Shown here: in pieces, positions 19,122 through 32,100 of the stretch
How the letters are laid out: the number at the start of each line of letters is the position of its first letter
How positions within the stretch are numbered: the first letter of the stretch is position 1
Source of the DNA: Euphorbia lathyris
Lineage: Eukaryota > Streptophyta > Magnoliopsida > Malpighiales > Euphorbiaceae
Direction of reading: 5' to 3'
DNA: 64,000 bases
Assembly (NCBI RefSeq): GCF_963576675.1
Contig: NC_088917.1
Location: 12,304,001 to 12,368,000 of the forward strand
Position numbers and translations under genes: made by a program
The notes under the pieces: generated by a model
The model's database searches: none
Seen by the model: the letters and a program-made list of their open reading frames with translations, nothing else
Told to the model about the DNA's origin: nothing

Positions 19122-22100
19122 TGTAGACACCGAGTCGGAGGACCTGTGACGAAAACCTGAAAACAAGACGGTTGAAGCGATTGATTCCGGAAGTTTTGAA
19201 AAACAAAAAATATATAAAGAATGATAAGTACATAATAAGGAAGAAAGAGTTATGGTGAGTCGCTGTTGCTAATGGGCTGGCTCGCGAATGCTTAGCGGCA
19301 TGGTGCGAGCACTTAGCGGCATCCGACGCGCGGTCGACGACAGTTGGACGCCCGCTCGACGGCGCGGGACGCGCGCTCGACGTCCGTCGGATGCACGCAT
19401 CCAACCACAAGTGGTGCGCGCTCGACGTCTGAGCGATGCACGGGCCCGGTGGCGCGGAGCGCGCTCTCGTCGGCCACGGGGCGTGTGCGCCCGGCAGCGC
19501 GGAACGCGCGTTCGACGGCCGCGACGCGTGGGCGCCCGACGGCACGAAACGCACGCTCGACGGCCGCAGGGCGTGCGCGCCCGACGGTGCGAGACGCGCC
19601 CCGGCGGCCGTTGGGCGAGCACCCACCAACGTCGGGCGAACGCCCAACCTTGCGTTGGGCGCTCGCCCAACGCTGTTGGGCGATCGCCCAACAAATGTTG
19701 GGCGATAGCCCAACGTGAGGTTGGGCGGCCGCCCAACCCCCTTGGGCGATGCCCGATTCTTTTTGGGCATCGCCCATTCCGCCGGGGATCCGTTTGCCTA
19801 TAAAAGGCACGGATCCCTATGCATTTGAGGGAGGATTCTTTGGAGCTTTCTCACTCTAAACATTTTTAGAGAGAGAAAGTCAATTTTTTGGAGAAAATAT
19901 TTTTTTCCCAAAAAAATCCAAATTTTTCCAAAGTTAAATTTTTTACTAAAAAACACAAAAAAACCGGAAAATCACGACTCGTGGAATCAATCGGCTTCGA
20001 CTGTCAGATACCGAACTTGAGGTATTATCCGAGGACTAGACTCGTTTTATTTTATTTAATTTATTTCTTTTCCTTTATTTATTTTTATGTTATAATTTTA
20101 TTTATTTTGTCATTTATTTATTTATCACGTTTTATTTAATTTTTTTCGTATTTATTTAATTCTCGTCTCTTGTTAGATAAACGTTCGGTTTCGTTTTGAA
20201 GTAAAAAACCTCGTTTTAATATCCCAATACGAACCGTGATCCGATTAAAAGGTAGTTCGGGTATTGAAAACGTTGTAATTATAAGTTTTAACTAAAGAAA
20301 TTTCCAAATAATGTTTTAAAATAAAAACGTCGTTTTAGGAACTTCCGTTATTGACTATGATCCATTTTTGGTAGTTCGAAAATCCAAAACGATTGAATTA
20401 AACTTAATTTAAAGCTTTTGAATAAATCTGGAAACAATTGGAGTGCTGCTGTAATTTTCCGTTTCTGTCACTAATTGCTGTTTACCGACGGATTTTCCGT
20501 CGGTAAATCTGCTGGAATGTAAAAAATGCTGTTTTGGTCCCTGTTTCTTAACTTTTAAGCTTTTGGTCCTTTGTATATATATGTGTATTTATGTAATATA
20601 TATTTTCAAACTATTTTTAGACATTTGATACATATAGTTATTTAGAATGTTTATATATCTTTATTTTATTTTATTTTAAATATAAGTATATGTATATATA
20701 TCTTTTCTTTTCCTTTTCCTTTACTTAAAGGGTAATGAATTTTATTTTAAAATGATATTTACTTGGGTGTTTTGGGAGTGATTAATTAGTAGACATTTTG
20801 TGGATAAATGGATATTATTTTGACATTTAAATTACATTAGGTATGTATATATATAGTTTTGGGCTATTTGGGCTATATTAGTTATTATTAGATAAAACCA
20901 TTTAGGGGACAAATGATATTTTCTTATTTAGGGGTTTTATTTATTATTTTCACATATTTAAAGTAAAAATGTATTATACTTAGTATTTTCATTATTATTC
21001 CTTATATATGTATTATATAATATCTTTTCACTTATCCTTATTTCATGTTTCCTTTTTTGGCTAAAATGTATATATATACCTATATTATTTTCTTTATTCT
21101 TTTGGGCCATTTAGGGGTCCATGTTTCAAATGGGCTTTATTTGGGAGTGAATTTTGATTTAATATGTTTATTGTTGTAATTATGACAAGTAAAGAGTCCA
21201 TTGATTGGAAAGGGGAAAATAAATCACAAAAAGAGTTTTCAATTTAATTATTTGAACTAATGGATTTTTAGAGGTTCCTAATGTAAATAAATAGTGTTTT
21301 CTTGACATTTCAAATCGTTTCTTAAAACACCACGTTTTAAAACCTTAGTCCGTTCCAACGATGGATTAAGCGGACCTTGTAATTAAAATCGTTTTCATTA
21401 TAAATAATAGAGTTTTGAATCGTTTTCTTAAATGATTTGTACAAAATAAATTGACTTGTATGCTTAACCACGTTTTCTTATTAAAGGTTTTTACCTTAAT
21501 GTTTTCAAACACTTGAGTCGTTCCAACGGCGATTCAGGCGGACTTCATCAAACGGGGTTTTGAAACGTACCTAAATCGTTCCAACGGCGATTAAGGTACG
21601 AACCATGTAAATAAACTCGTTTTGGGGAAATGAGTTAGTATAGAATTAACACTCAACACGACATGTAAATCCCGTGGTAAATAAACCACTTCTTTCTTCC
21701 TCCCCTCTCTCTTTGTATGTATATCAAATTGATGTAAATGGGTGATTCTTTACTAAAGTGGCTTTTCAATAATATATGCTCAAAACGGTTTCTAAAAAGA
21801 GAAAGAAAAGGTTTCAAATGAATTTTAAACTTAAAGAAGTATACGATTAGTCCGTTATCGCCTAACATGCTGAGTAGGAGGCCGGTGGTTCATAACCGGA
21901 CGATGTCGGGGTGCCTAGTAGCCTTTCTCCGAAAAGGAGCTAGCCTTCTCGGCTCGTACCTAAGTTTCCCGAACCCACACCGGTCTCCCGCAAGGGATCG
22001 GTGTTCATTTTCCCATTCGTGGGTGGCGACTCTTCCATATCTCCGAGCTCCGGTCCTGCCGAGCAGCTTGATTCCACGATTGGTTGCTTTCGGCGCCAAT

Positions 22101-22174
22101 CACTGCTTACGTCGCCATGAGGTGTCCACCCCCCGGTCCGCCCGGGAGATTAGGCCGTGGCACCTCGTCTAACA
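19122..22174 (+). repeat. 3' LTR of the Tat-type element (3053 bp)
   Basis: It matches 5025-8054 closely. Most differences are single bases plus a few short indels, but the CpG-rich block is rearranged. The 5' LTR has a different set and order of GGGCG palindromes, and the 3' LTR has an additional CGCCCGACGGTGCGAGACGC-type insertion near 19585. It ends TCTAACA followed by the TSD CCACT. Confidence 0.93.
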
Positions 22175-22179
22175 CCACT

Positions 22180-24371
22180 TCTTCTCACGGTCGAAGCTCC
22201 TCGCTTCTTCCTTCTTATTCAGCCCACTATCTCGGAGCGTGAGAAGACTCTTTCCACAGATGGAACCTTTCCACCAGTAAACCTTCTTGTGTCATTAAAC
22301 TATTTTCTTCTTCTTCTAGTTCGACCTCAGATCTCTAACCCTTCTTCGATCATGTAGAGGAGGTTATCCAGCAGGCGCAAGGGCCATATGCTTCTTAGAC
22401 CTCCCTTCCAAATGTGCCTCAGGTCGTTGCCCCATTGACCATTTGCGTTCATGCGAACTCAAATGATGAGGCATATGCTGCCATTTTCGAAAAACTTAGC
22501 AAGAGCTGAACAACCTAGTGCCCAATTGGGGGGCGAATGAGGAAGAACCCTTGGTGCCTTCTAAGAGGGCTAGCGGATCCCTCGAATAGGGCTAGAGGGC
22601 CAAGAAATAAAAGGTTACAATTTGCTTAGGCCCCAAGAAGGGGTTCCTCTAGGTCCTAAGGGTCCTTCTATGTGCAAATCTTTCGTTACAAAGGCGCTTG
22701 TTGTCTAAAAGGAGCCTAAAGGAGTTGCCTCCATTCCAAAGGGTCCTCTTATCCTTAAGCTCCTATTTTGAAGGCACATGTTGCTCCAAAGAGGACAATG
22801 GCATCCGAGGTTTTTCGAGCAGAATCCTCCAATGGTTGCAACTAGAAGGGAGGGGAAAGCCTCTGAAATCATCCTCATCTGGCCTGACATGATTCCTGAC
22901 CCTTTGCCACTTGATGCTGAGGAGGTTGCGATGTTCCCCATGTATAACATGCACAATGTGAGTTGTCATGCCTTCTTCTGATTCTTTACTGTTATGTAGC
23001 TTTATAGAAGTCTAATTGAAGCTTTATAATTGTCGTTCTAGCTTAGTAAGTATCTTTGGGGGGCACATTTGGAATACCCTGCTATTGCTCGTGGCCTTTC
23101 CCATATGTCTAGGGTTCCTACTGAACAAACTCTAATCAATCGATGATCTAACGAGGCCATAATTGATTTGTCATATTGTCGTCAAGCTTAGGGTATTTAA
23201 TGCTCTTTTGGCCTTCTTTGTCTCTATTGTGCCTTCGGTTTAGAGCTCATTCCAACTTTCTTGTGCAGGATATGTCTGTGCACTCTGAGGCGACCTTGCG
23301 GCTGGAGGCTACCATGAAAAGGATATCTCAGCTGTAACAATGTGGAAGCCCTTAAGAAGACTCATGAAGCACTGGGTCAGAAAGAAGAGGCTTCATCGAC
23401 TTTGTCGTGAGCAGAATTAAAAAGACGATGTTGCAAAGGCGGAGTGTGGCCAAGATAAAAAAAGTTGAAGCCTCGAACAAAACTTTAGTTGCCATGATTT
23501 CCCGATGATGCAAGCATATTTGATAAGATTTTATGGACTGGACATTCATGAAAAAGCATTGAAAACGAAGAAGTTTGTATCTATTCAAGCTGCAAAACAA
23601 GCCTTAACTGAAATTTGAGCAAAGTCCAAGCAAATAGTTATGTGTAAAGACCAAACAACCCATTTCATCTAGAATTGGGTCTTTTGGCAGCTTAACGGTT
23701 TTATGCACGGATCTACAAAGAGAGAGAGAGAGAAAGAAGTGTTTTACAACTGCGCAATTATCTCAATTGTAATGATTGCCTTTTTTCTAATCTAAAGGTT
23801 AGAAGCAGTTTGATTTACAATGAACATTTGTTTTCCAAGGATACTCTTTTAAACTGGATTGACTTTTTCTTTAGTATAAATAGAATTATTTTCATGGTTG
23901 TTGGGGATTCATTATTTCATCTTCAACCTCCAGGTTTTATTATTTTGAAAAGCTTCGATCTCAGTCAAGCTCATTTTGTAAGGAATCCTGCCTGTTCCCT
24001 CGTGACCATGAGAGAAAAGTTCATTAACAAGTCTAGCCAGCTTAGGCTGGTAGTTGTAATTATTAATATCTCTAATTAATGAAGAATGTTATCTTAAATG
24101 GTTGTTTGAATGGGTATTTATTGCATAGAAGTGATCAATTTATATTATAATGCGGTGAGATGATACGAGAGTACTTTTAGCACATGGATCCGCCTTCTAA
24201 CTTACAATGTTATGGATGAAGATGAATATAATTGTGTATCAGGGTTTTTACTTGTAAAATGCTTCCCTATAATTAATGCTTGATGTTCATAATTGAAGGA
24301 GACTTAGTTATTTAATGTTTCTTAGAATCTTTGGATATGTCAGATCAGACTTTAGTGAATTTAGTGGAAAG
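22180..24371 (+). other. Right internal part of the decayed outer element
   Basis: Sequence interrupted at CCACT (5020-5024) resumes here. It contains degraded protein-like stretches such as a coiled-coil-like segment near 23270-23400 and an acidic/proline stretch near 22860-22960. Stops interrupt all frames. A GA microsatellite lies at about 23718-23736. No intact gene is present. Confidence 0.55.
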
Positions 24372-24870
24372 TTAGCAAGGGTTGAAGTGAGGTTGAAGAA
24401 AATAGAAATAGTGTAGACTGTGAAGTGTTTACCTACCTCATATGGAATATACATCTTATCAATTTATAATGTCTACCAGAGGTAACTGTCGTAATCTTGG
24501 GAATGTGTCCTAATAAGTCATTGGACATGTGTCAGCCTTCGGTTAGTTCTGCAACCTGCAAATTGTGACGATGTCAGGTGGTGCACCCTGCCAGCTAGCA
24601 AGCGTGCTGCCAAATGTCCCATTTTCATTGGGCCTAAAGCCTTCGGACCTCTGTGGTGTCAAGCGGCGCTCTCTAGCTTGTATCTAACGTCCTTTGCGCA
24701 ACTGTTTATCTTAATTTAATGGTTCTCCTTTCCAAGTTGTACTGTCGCTGAGACCAACAGTGGATATCCATCCACGTGGTCGAAAGGTTCCGTTCACATC
24801 TTTTAGAGAATATTTTTTCTTCAGATAGGACGGGATCTGTGAGTCTTCTGAATCCGAAGAGTGTATCACT
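24372..24870 (+). repeat. Truncated right LTR of the decayed outer element
   Basis: Similarity to 2566-3060 runs from AGTTAGCAAGGGTTGAAG to GAGTCTTCTGAATCCGAAG and then ends abruptly. The promoter half seen in the left LTR is missing. Confidence 0.6.
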
Positions 24871-26882
24871 CTGCATTAGTATTGTTGAAAATAGCATTTT
24901 AACATATGTTCAAAGGGGTATACAACTACACTTTTCAAGAAAACTTGAATTTATTTTTATATAAACTGGACAGAATAGTTTTAGCATTGGACTACTAATA
25001 ATAAAAGAAGTAAATGTGAACCCAAGTAGAGATCCAAAATATGATGTTCATTTTCGGAGGGGGAACCGTAAAACGTGACTCCTAAAAGTTAAGTATGATT
25101 GCCCCTAAAAGTAATATTCTTCTCTCATTTCTAAGTAGTTTTGTTTTGTGGGTTTGACAAGCTGTGCCTTATTTTCAAAAAGAACAAGCTGTGCCTTGAA
25201 ATACGACAAGGAAAAGGTCTATTACCATTACGGCTTTGTATGTGGATTCGAGCTTTTTAGGGAACATGGCCTTACAGAATGGAGTGGAAACCAGACGAAT
25301 CTTTGAGCACGAGAGAGCTAGAGGGAGGAGAATGGAGAAAGCACAAGCTAGAGTTACTAGATGATCTATATATACAAAAATATCGGGCTGGACCGGACCA
25401 GATTTAACCGGATTGAGTAATAATATCTTCTATCCAGATCCAATATCTCCAGTAACTTTTGAAATACAGGTTCAGACACGATTGGGCTCGAGTAAATAAT
25501 ACAAATCCAAGGCCTAATCCAGCCTCCAAAACTATAACAGTTCTTATAAAATCATATAGCTATACAATAAATTTATAAATACAAACCAATAAAAAAACAA
25601 ATTGTAATGTTAAAAATCGTGTACACTGAGTTTTATATCTTCCTTTCTACTTGAAATCTTTAATGGGATTTGAAATTTTTTGTGTTTAGGAAATTTAAAA
25701 AATTTAAATCTCGAATATAAAATTTATTAAACTAGAACTGTTATTAAAATTTCGGATCGGGGTTTAAGATAAATCATAGGCCCAATCCACTCTATATTTG
25801 GGCCTAAGTGGATTTGGACCAGATCGGATCTATTACGAAATATATATGTCTAGACCCTTATCTTTGAAGAGCGAGTCTGGATGCAACAACGGGCTTTTGG
25901 ACATGTCTACAAAAAAAAAAAAAAAAAAAAAGTAAATTACATACACCGCTTTGAAATGTTATTACATACTAATTCACAGAATAGATTAAAACATATTAAA
26001 AATGAAGTTTTTAATTGCTCAACTATAAAACTTGTTCTCTATGATATTAGAATCTCATACTCCTACATTGCTCGTTTTGCTTTTCCAAAATATGTGTAAC
26101 ACAACTTCACACACAACTTACTTTTTTACAACTGATTGATTAATTAATTACATTTTAAACAAGTTGGAGGGCTATCGAGATATTTAAGCAAATTGAGTAG
26201 GCTATCGAGACACTTTAAAAGTTTAAGGGTCAATCGAGCTTTTTGGACAAATTCAGAAAGCATATAACGTATTAAGCTTTTACTAAAATAAAAAAATACG
26301 ACCTCGATTTTGACATGTTTAAACATTGAGTGAGTTGCTGCTGTTGGTTTTGAATAAATTACTTTTACTTTCTCTGAATTGAGTTTTGTTTCATAAAAGT
26401 TACTGTTAAGATTTGGTTTAGTATGGATGATGTTAAGATAAAAGATCCGAGCAAGTGACGCCCTAAGAGATAACAATTGGTATTGGACCGAGGCATTAGA
26501 TGTATGCCAAAACAGATAACAGATAGATGGTATCAGACCAAATTGTTATGGTTATGATCGGACTCTATACATATAATCAAAAGGAAGTGATTGGCATTTA
26601 TTGACAAGTTGAATTTTTAATAAATGTAGACATATTTTAAAACCGTGAGGTTTAATAAGTGAATTTAAAATAAAAAAACCTACGAATATACCTCAAAACT
26701 GTTACAATTACCGTATTTCATATTTCAGTTCGCTTCTAACAACATTGTTAAACTTGATATTTTGATTTCCATAAATTGCTTTGACCTTTTATTTTTATTT
26801 ATTTTTATAGATTGATCTTCGGATTATGATTTTAATAAGATTACGGAAGTGTTGGTTTATAAAATTGATTACATATCAACTA
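24871..26882. other. Intergenic DNA with transposon debris, no gene
   Basis: No coding exons are recognisable. Around 25390-25520 and 25750-25860 there are oppositely oriented GGACCGGA/GGGCCTA-rich segments that look like the ends of a decayed hAT-type MITE. A run of about 22 As occurs at 25911-25932. Near 26160-26240 a short motif around GGGCTATCGAGA/GTCAATCGAG is repeated three times. Confidence 0.5.
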
Positions 26883-27018
26883 AGGGTGCTTTCTATGGTT
26901 ACTTTGTTTTTGACAAAGTAACCATTATTTGGTGTTTTTCACCCATTGAATGATGGAGTGTAAAATTAATCCAATGGTGAAAACACACAAAGTAAACAAA
27001 GTAAGCATAGCCCCTGCC
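26883..27018. mobile_element. Small hAT-type MITE (136 bp)
   Basis: Inverted ends share TATGGTTACTTTG/TATGCTTACTTTG plus inner GGTGTTTTTCACC-type arms. A perfect 8-bp duplication ATCAACTA flanks it (26875-26882 and 27019-27026), the TSD size of hAT elements. Confidence 0.8.
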
Positions 27019-27026
27019 ATCAACTA

Positions 27027-28056
27027 GGAACTAAAACAGATAGGATTTACATTTTTATTATTTTATTTTTTCCGTAACTTAAGACGTGCTACATAACACT
27101 GACATATCAGTCCAATGTTCTGTTCTTTCATGTTATGTAAATCTTCTAATTGATTTTTGTACACAAATTTAATGAAACTATTTTAGAAAAATTAAATGTG
27201 AAATTCAGCAACTCTTTATGAACCACAATGAAACTTCAATACTGTCACGGCATTTTGTCTGCTAGCCCTGGATTCTAACCAATATTTCCATTATTCGATA
27301 TTCTCATTTCCACTTCGTTCACCACCGCTCACGCGGATACTTCCCTCTAAGGTGGAACATTCCCTTACTGCTGTATTTTTACATCCCACAACTTTGGCAG
27401 ATTGCAGAGCTAAAGACCTGGTGTGGCACCGAGACTGTCCAAGTCTACAGCCACCCAACTGGCAACAAGGGAATTTCTCTTCTATAAGAATTCCACCAAA
27501 TCCTACTTCTAAGAATATAGTGGAACCTAAATACATACTCGATATCTAATTCTATATATCATCTCACAAGAGTCTTTTTATGTATCAAACCTCAACTCTC
27601 ATAGGAGTGCACTATAAGCCCAACGATTCCATAGTGTCCTAGGATTCCTCCTCTATGAAGACATTTTGTCTCTCTTTTTCTAGGCAAGATACATGTGTCC
27701 TAAACTCTGATGGACTATAATTTATTACTTAAGCTATGTGTTTATTCACTATTCCAAAGATGACGAAAATCCAATACCTGCCTTCCAACATAATGGACAC
27801 AATTTAATTCTCTTTTTTTTTCCTTAAGTAACCAATTGAATTGATTAAAAAATGATTACAGGTTAAACAAGAAAAGTTAATTTGAGGTAATTTAATCATC
27901 AAGTAGAAGTTTAGAAATCCATTATATGCAAAATCATGGCACTCAATCATTGTAAGCATAAGATGAGAAAACAAACCTTTTACTCAGCAAGATCTTTTCA
28001 CCACCTGCCTTACCAAATCTGTCTAGGATTCTGGTAAGAACTAATGAGATAGAAAT
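27027..28056. other. Intergenic DNA, nothing assigned
   Basis: AT-rich sequence downstream of the ALF4-like gene, with no convincing exon, RNA gene or paired repeat. A slightly GC-richer patch (27290-27550) is open on both strands for 60-80 codons but has no recognisable domain. Confidence 0.5.
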
Positions 28057-28360
28057 GAATTAATGATCATTTTGCTCCTAAAATTACTAGCTAGTAAGAT
28101 GAATTTAGTCCAAAATTAAATTTAGATATCAATTTGGCCCTTTAACTTGGTATTTGGAATTAAATTAGTTCAAAATGACATGTATCAACATGAGAAAGTG
28201 ACGTGTGAAATAAATTCCAATCACATGTTATTTTGGGTTGATTTGACTCTAGATGCAAGTTGAAAATGCAAGTTGAAGGGCCAAATTGATAATTGAACAT
28301 AACCTTAAACTAAATTGATCCTATTAGCCAATTTCAGGCTAAAATTGATCCTTAATTCAA
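28057..28360. mobile_element. TIR MITE just downstream of the ALF4-like gene
   Basis: The ends GAATTAATGATCATTTTG and the inverse of AAAATTGATCCTTAATTC form imperfect inverted repeats of about 50 bp. ATAGAAAT occurs immediately left (28049-28056) and again right (28361-28368), an 8-bp duplication. The stop codon of the host gene is only 50 bp away, so the MITE could supply 3'UTR sequence. Confidence 0.65.
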
Positions 28361-28409
28361 ATAGAAATACACTACATGAGCATGAACTATTAGATGTGAC
28401 GTTCAAATT

Positions 28410-29146
28410 CTATGTTGAATGTTTTAGCTTTTCTTCAACAAGCTCAATACAACGATAAAGAACAAACTCAACTGGGTTAAGAGCACACACTGTCTCAACT
28501 GCAAGTTGATCACAGTCATTCTTGCTCTCTGACATTATTCGGGTCACAACGGTTCGAAGAGGCATAAGCCATTCATTGTACGCCTTTTGTAAATTATTCT
28601 TAGACAGTACTGCAGTGTAGTTGGTTTTTCCTGTACCATTTTAAGATAAAATTAACATCAGGTTGTATGTAACGAAACTGAACTTCATAATTCTTCAAAT
28701 GTTAATAAGAATTTAGTTTTTGGTTGCAGCAATTCAATATACAAAGTATTAGCTCCATCAGGCTTTGTTTGTTCAAGGCCAAATTGCTAACATAAGACAT
28801 ACAATTGTTTCTTGATTAACTGATCATCCTAGTGACCAAGATAATAGTCTCAATCTATGTTGTAAGGAAACTTTGAATTTAAAACGTTCCATGATTCAAG
28901 AAATGTTTTGAAAACCGAAACTCTTGGAAACTTAGGCGAACTGTTTACGTTCGGTAATTTAAAAAAATCGAAAACTCGTTTCTTAGAATTTGGAAACTCG
29001 TTTTCTAGGATGTAATGTTTATTCAGAAGTAGATCAATGCTCATTTCATGTTTAGTAAATCCCTCATAGATCATCTTCCACAAGCTTTCAAAATGAAAAA
29101 TTCTATTTTTTCCCTCTATTATGTGACTCGTACGTAATTTCTTTTA

Positions 29147-29188
<42 letters not shown>

Positions 29189-32100
29189 ACATACATCCTT
29201 ATAATTTTAAAGATATACTCTAGTATTTTTATTATTTACATGTTTCCCCCACATTTCTATTTCCTATATTTTTTACAAATATGTTTCTCAGTGTCCGTTT
29301 CCATTTCAGTTTCTGTATCTGGTTTTGTGTAGCATAGTCCTCAACATTTCATGTCCAGTAATGTTATTTAAATTTCATGATTTATTCAATAGGTTATTGT
29401 CCTGGACAGATCAATTATGAGGCATAGAAGACCCACGCCCTTAAATTTCCTGGACAGTTCAATTATGAGGCATAGAAGACCTACGCCCTTAAATTTTCAT
29501 TGAACTGTTTACTCATTTACAAGTAGTTTATGTTTTAAGAACCATATTTGTCCAGCAACTTTATTATATCTCATAAGTTGTCACGTTTTATACTCTCCAA
29601 ATTAAGAGGATTTGGATTCTTCATATTTCTCTACCGAAAGGCCTAAATCATCACCAATATATTCTAATATGCAGAAAAATATTTAAAAAATCCAAAGCAG
29701 CCTATTGCTTTTAAAAGAACATATTAAGAGCAAGAATAAGATCATTTGGAACTTCTACATAAATTTCAAGTGAACACTTCACCTGCTGATTCTGTTATCA
29801 ATATAAATCTGTATAGGTTGAGAGCAGCTAGAACCTGTGACACGAAACACCGATATAATTGGAAAATATTAACCATCCTCTATAATGCAGTAACTTGTTT
29901 TCTAAGAAACGGAGGAGAATATAGAAGATTCAAAGAGCAGTAGCAGATAATATATGTCTATGCAAGTTGAAGAAATACCGCATCTCCATTCTCAGGAAAG
30001 CATGGAGGTCCTCCTTCTGGAGGCCGCAAAACATTTTCCACAAATTCAAGCACTTCAGGGTTCCACAGTGATCTAATTGAATTCTCTTGATTTTCGGATT
30101 GCAGACCATCTTTTTCTACTGATATTCTTTGGCACCTTTCCTTGTGTAAATCACCTCTAACAAGATCTAAGAGGATTGCTATCTATATAAAATTGTAACG
30201 AGTATTTCAGTCAATAAAGTGCATAAATTTTGTTTTCACTTTAACCATATTTTAAGGGCTTACCATAGATGAAGAGTTACTATTTGTAATCAAAGCTTTG
30301 ACAATATCAAACCTCTCAGGAGTTGGAGAATCAGCAAGTACCTGGTCAAGTTTGTAAACTGCAAAGTTTAAATAAATGTTGTATGATCCGAAAGCTTTAA
30401 AAGCAACAAGTAGATGACTATTAATTATCCACTTTTCAAGAATGGTCCACGGTCTGTGAAACACCACATTGTGGGATCACTAGTTTCTCTAGTATTTCGA
30501 TAAGTTTTCAAAGCTCACCCTCTTCAATGCCTCAAAGGCATTCTTCCTCAACTCGGTACTTGGTGCATATATGATAATCTTTGTAATGGCCTGAAAGGCA
30601 TATACTAACCATTAGAGAAAAAGAAAAGAAGAGAGACTGCAAAGTATAATGTGCACATTAAGGATGGCAAGAGATTACCTCTGAGGCAGTATAGAGGCTT
30701 GGCAAGTGAAAAGAGCCGTCGGTCTGTACATCGTCTTGTACGATACTTCCATTAGTAAACCACAGTAAGAAGTTAATTGCATGTTTCTTTATTTCCCATA
30801 GCATGTTGGTAGATGCAAGTATGTGCTTTAACATGCCTATTGCTTGCCACCTGTTTGTTTGGTTGTTTTGAAGTTGATCCCTGACAGTAGACACATTCTG
30901 CTTGCCAGCCTGAGCAACATCATCATAGATATGACCCCAGATAACTGAATTGCATAAGAGGAAGAACTAAGGTAATTAAAAGAAGTAGCCAGAATTAAGA
31001 TAATCACTCATAAGAGGATGAAAAAATAGACAGGATAGGCAAACTAAATTCTTGTTTCTTTTAGCAGATACAAACCTGAAAGACATGCTCCATGTTTGAC
31101 GTAGGATAAACAACTCATAAAATCATCTTCTTCATCTGTGCATATTCAAAAAGAGGGGGCGGACAATTATCAGAATTCACTGTGAATCAACAAAGTTTAA
31201 CATACAGTAAATAGTTAGCACATCATAGTTTACCTTGAGTGACAGTGTTGCCCATTATGTCAACGTCAGATCCAGTTATTAAACCAAGATATGAAAGACC
31301 ACAATAAGGAAAAAACTTGGTAAGCTGCGAGACAAGGTGAAGATAGCTTGAAATATTATCTCCTTCTTTGAGTGAAAGAAGAGCCTGTTTATCAAGCAAG
31401 TACATGCATACAACAATATATTAGAAATGAAATACAACACAAGATGACCACAAAAGCAGAACAAAGCCTTGAAAGCAATATAAATTAAGCACATGAACAA
31501 GCTTGTGAACTCAAAAGAGGAAATTCAACTACGGCTCATAATAAGATCACTAACCATAATCTGTAAAACATATAAACTGAGTAGAGCACGAAGCTTTTCA
31601 TTTACTTTGCCCTCCTGTCATCCCCACCAAGACATGGAGGAAAATATTTAATAATTAGTGATTGATTGAAAATATTTCCAAGTAAAAGGAATCAGAATGC
31701 AAAAATACATTATCATAGTGGCAGACCATTTTTGCGCAAACTGCCTGTATGGAATCAGCAATTGCTAAAGCTCTGCAATACAAAGTCATTGATTCCTCAC
31801 TTTCATCAACCGTCTCTGAACTCACACCTTTAGCCACCAACTCTGAACATGTAGCCTTTAGCACATTTACGATAACAGGAAGTGCTACTTTTACTTGCTC
31901 AAGGTGACGTCTCTGCAAGGAAAGCAACACTGGAAAGAAGAAATGATACTCCCAATTCAATAAGGGTTTAAAAACTAAATATTGGTTGACCCATATCCAC
32001 AATCCTGTCTTCTTACTCTAGGGAGACTTCACTATGACTCAATACACAAGAAGCTAGTCATTTTAATAGAAGAAGGATTCACATGGCCTAATCAACTAAC

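Larger units (their letters stand above)
5025..22174 (+). mobile_element. Complete Ty3/gypsy Tat/Ogre-type LTR retrotransposon, 17.15 kb
   Basis: Both LTRs begin TGTAGACACCGAG and end CTCGTCTAACA, and a perfect 5-bp target duplication CCACT lies at 5020-5024 and 22175-22179. The order is 5' LTR, primer-binding site (8057), long leader, gag-protease (9938-13768), RT/integrase (13805-16383), antisense extra gene (17501-16834), 39-bp tandem repeats (17936-18876), purine-rich tract, 3' LTR. Very long LTRs, extra antisense ORFs and tandem repeats before the 3' LTR are established traits of the Tat/Ogre lineage. The LTRs differ by only a few percent outside a GC-rich block, so insertion was fairly recent. 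Deletion of RNase H, a frameshift and an altered integrase zinc finger indicate a non-autonomous copy. Confidence 0.92.
2566..24870 (+). mobile_element. Decayed non-autonomous LTR element (LARD-like), split by nested insertions
   Basis: Two diverged direct repeats bracket the region: about 2566-3060 and 24372-24870 share long stretches such as GGTAACTGTCGTAATCTTGGG and GAGTCTTCTG. The left copy continues to about 3560 with a TATA-type promoter. The internal part (3610-5019 and 22180-24371) carries only gag-like, stop-riddled sequence and no pol, which fits a large non-autonomous derivative. A foldback MITE (4397-4812) and a 17-kb Tat-type element (5025-22174) interrupt it. The exact LTR ends and the element's own TSD could not be fixed because of divergence. 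The alternative is two related solo repeats flanking unrelated DNA. Confidence 0.55.
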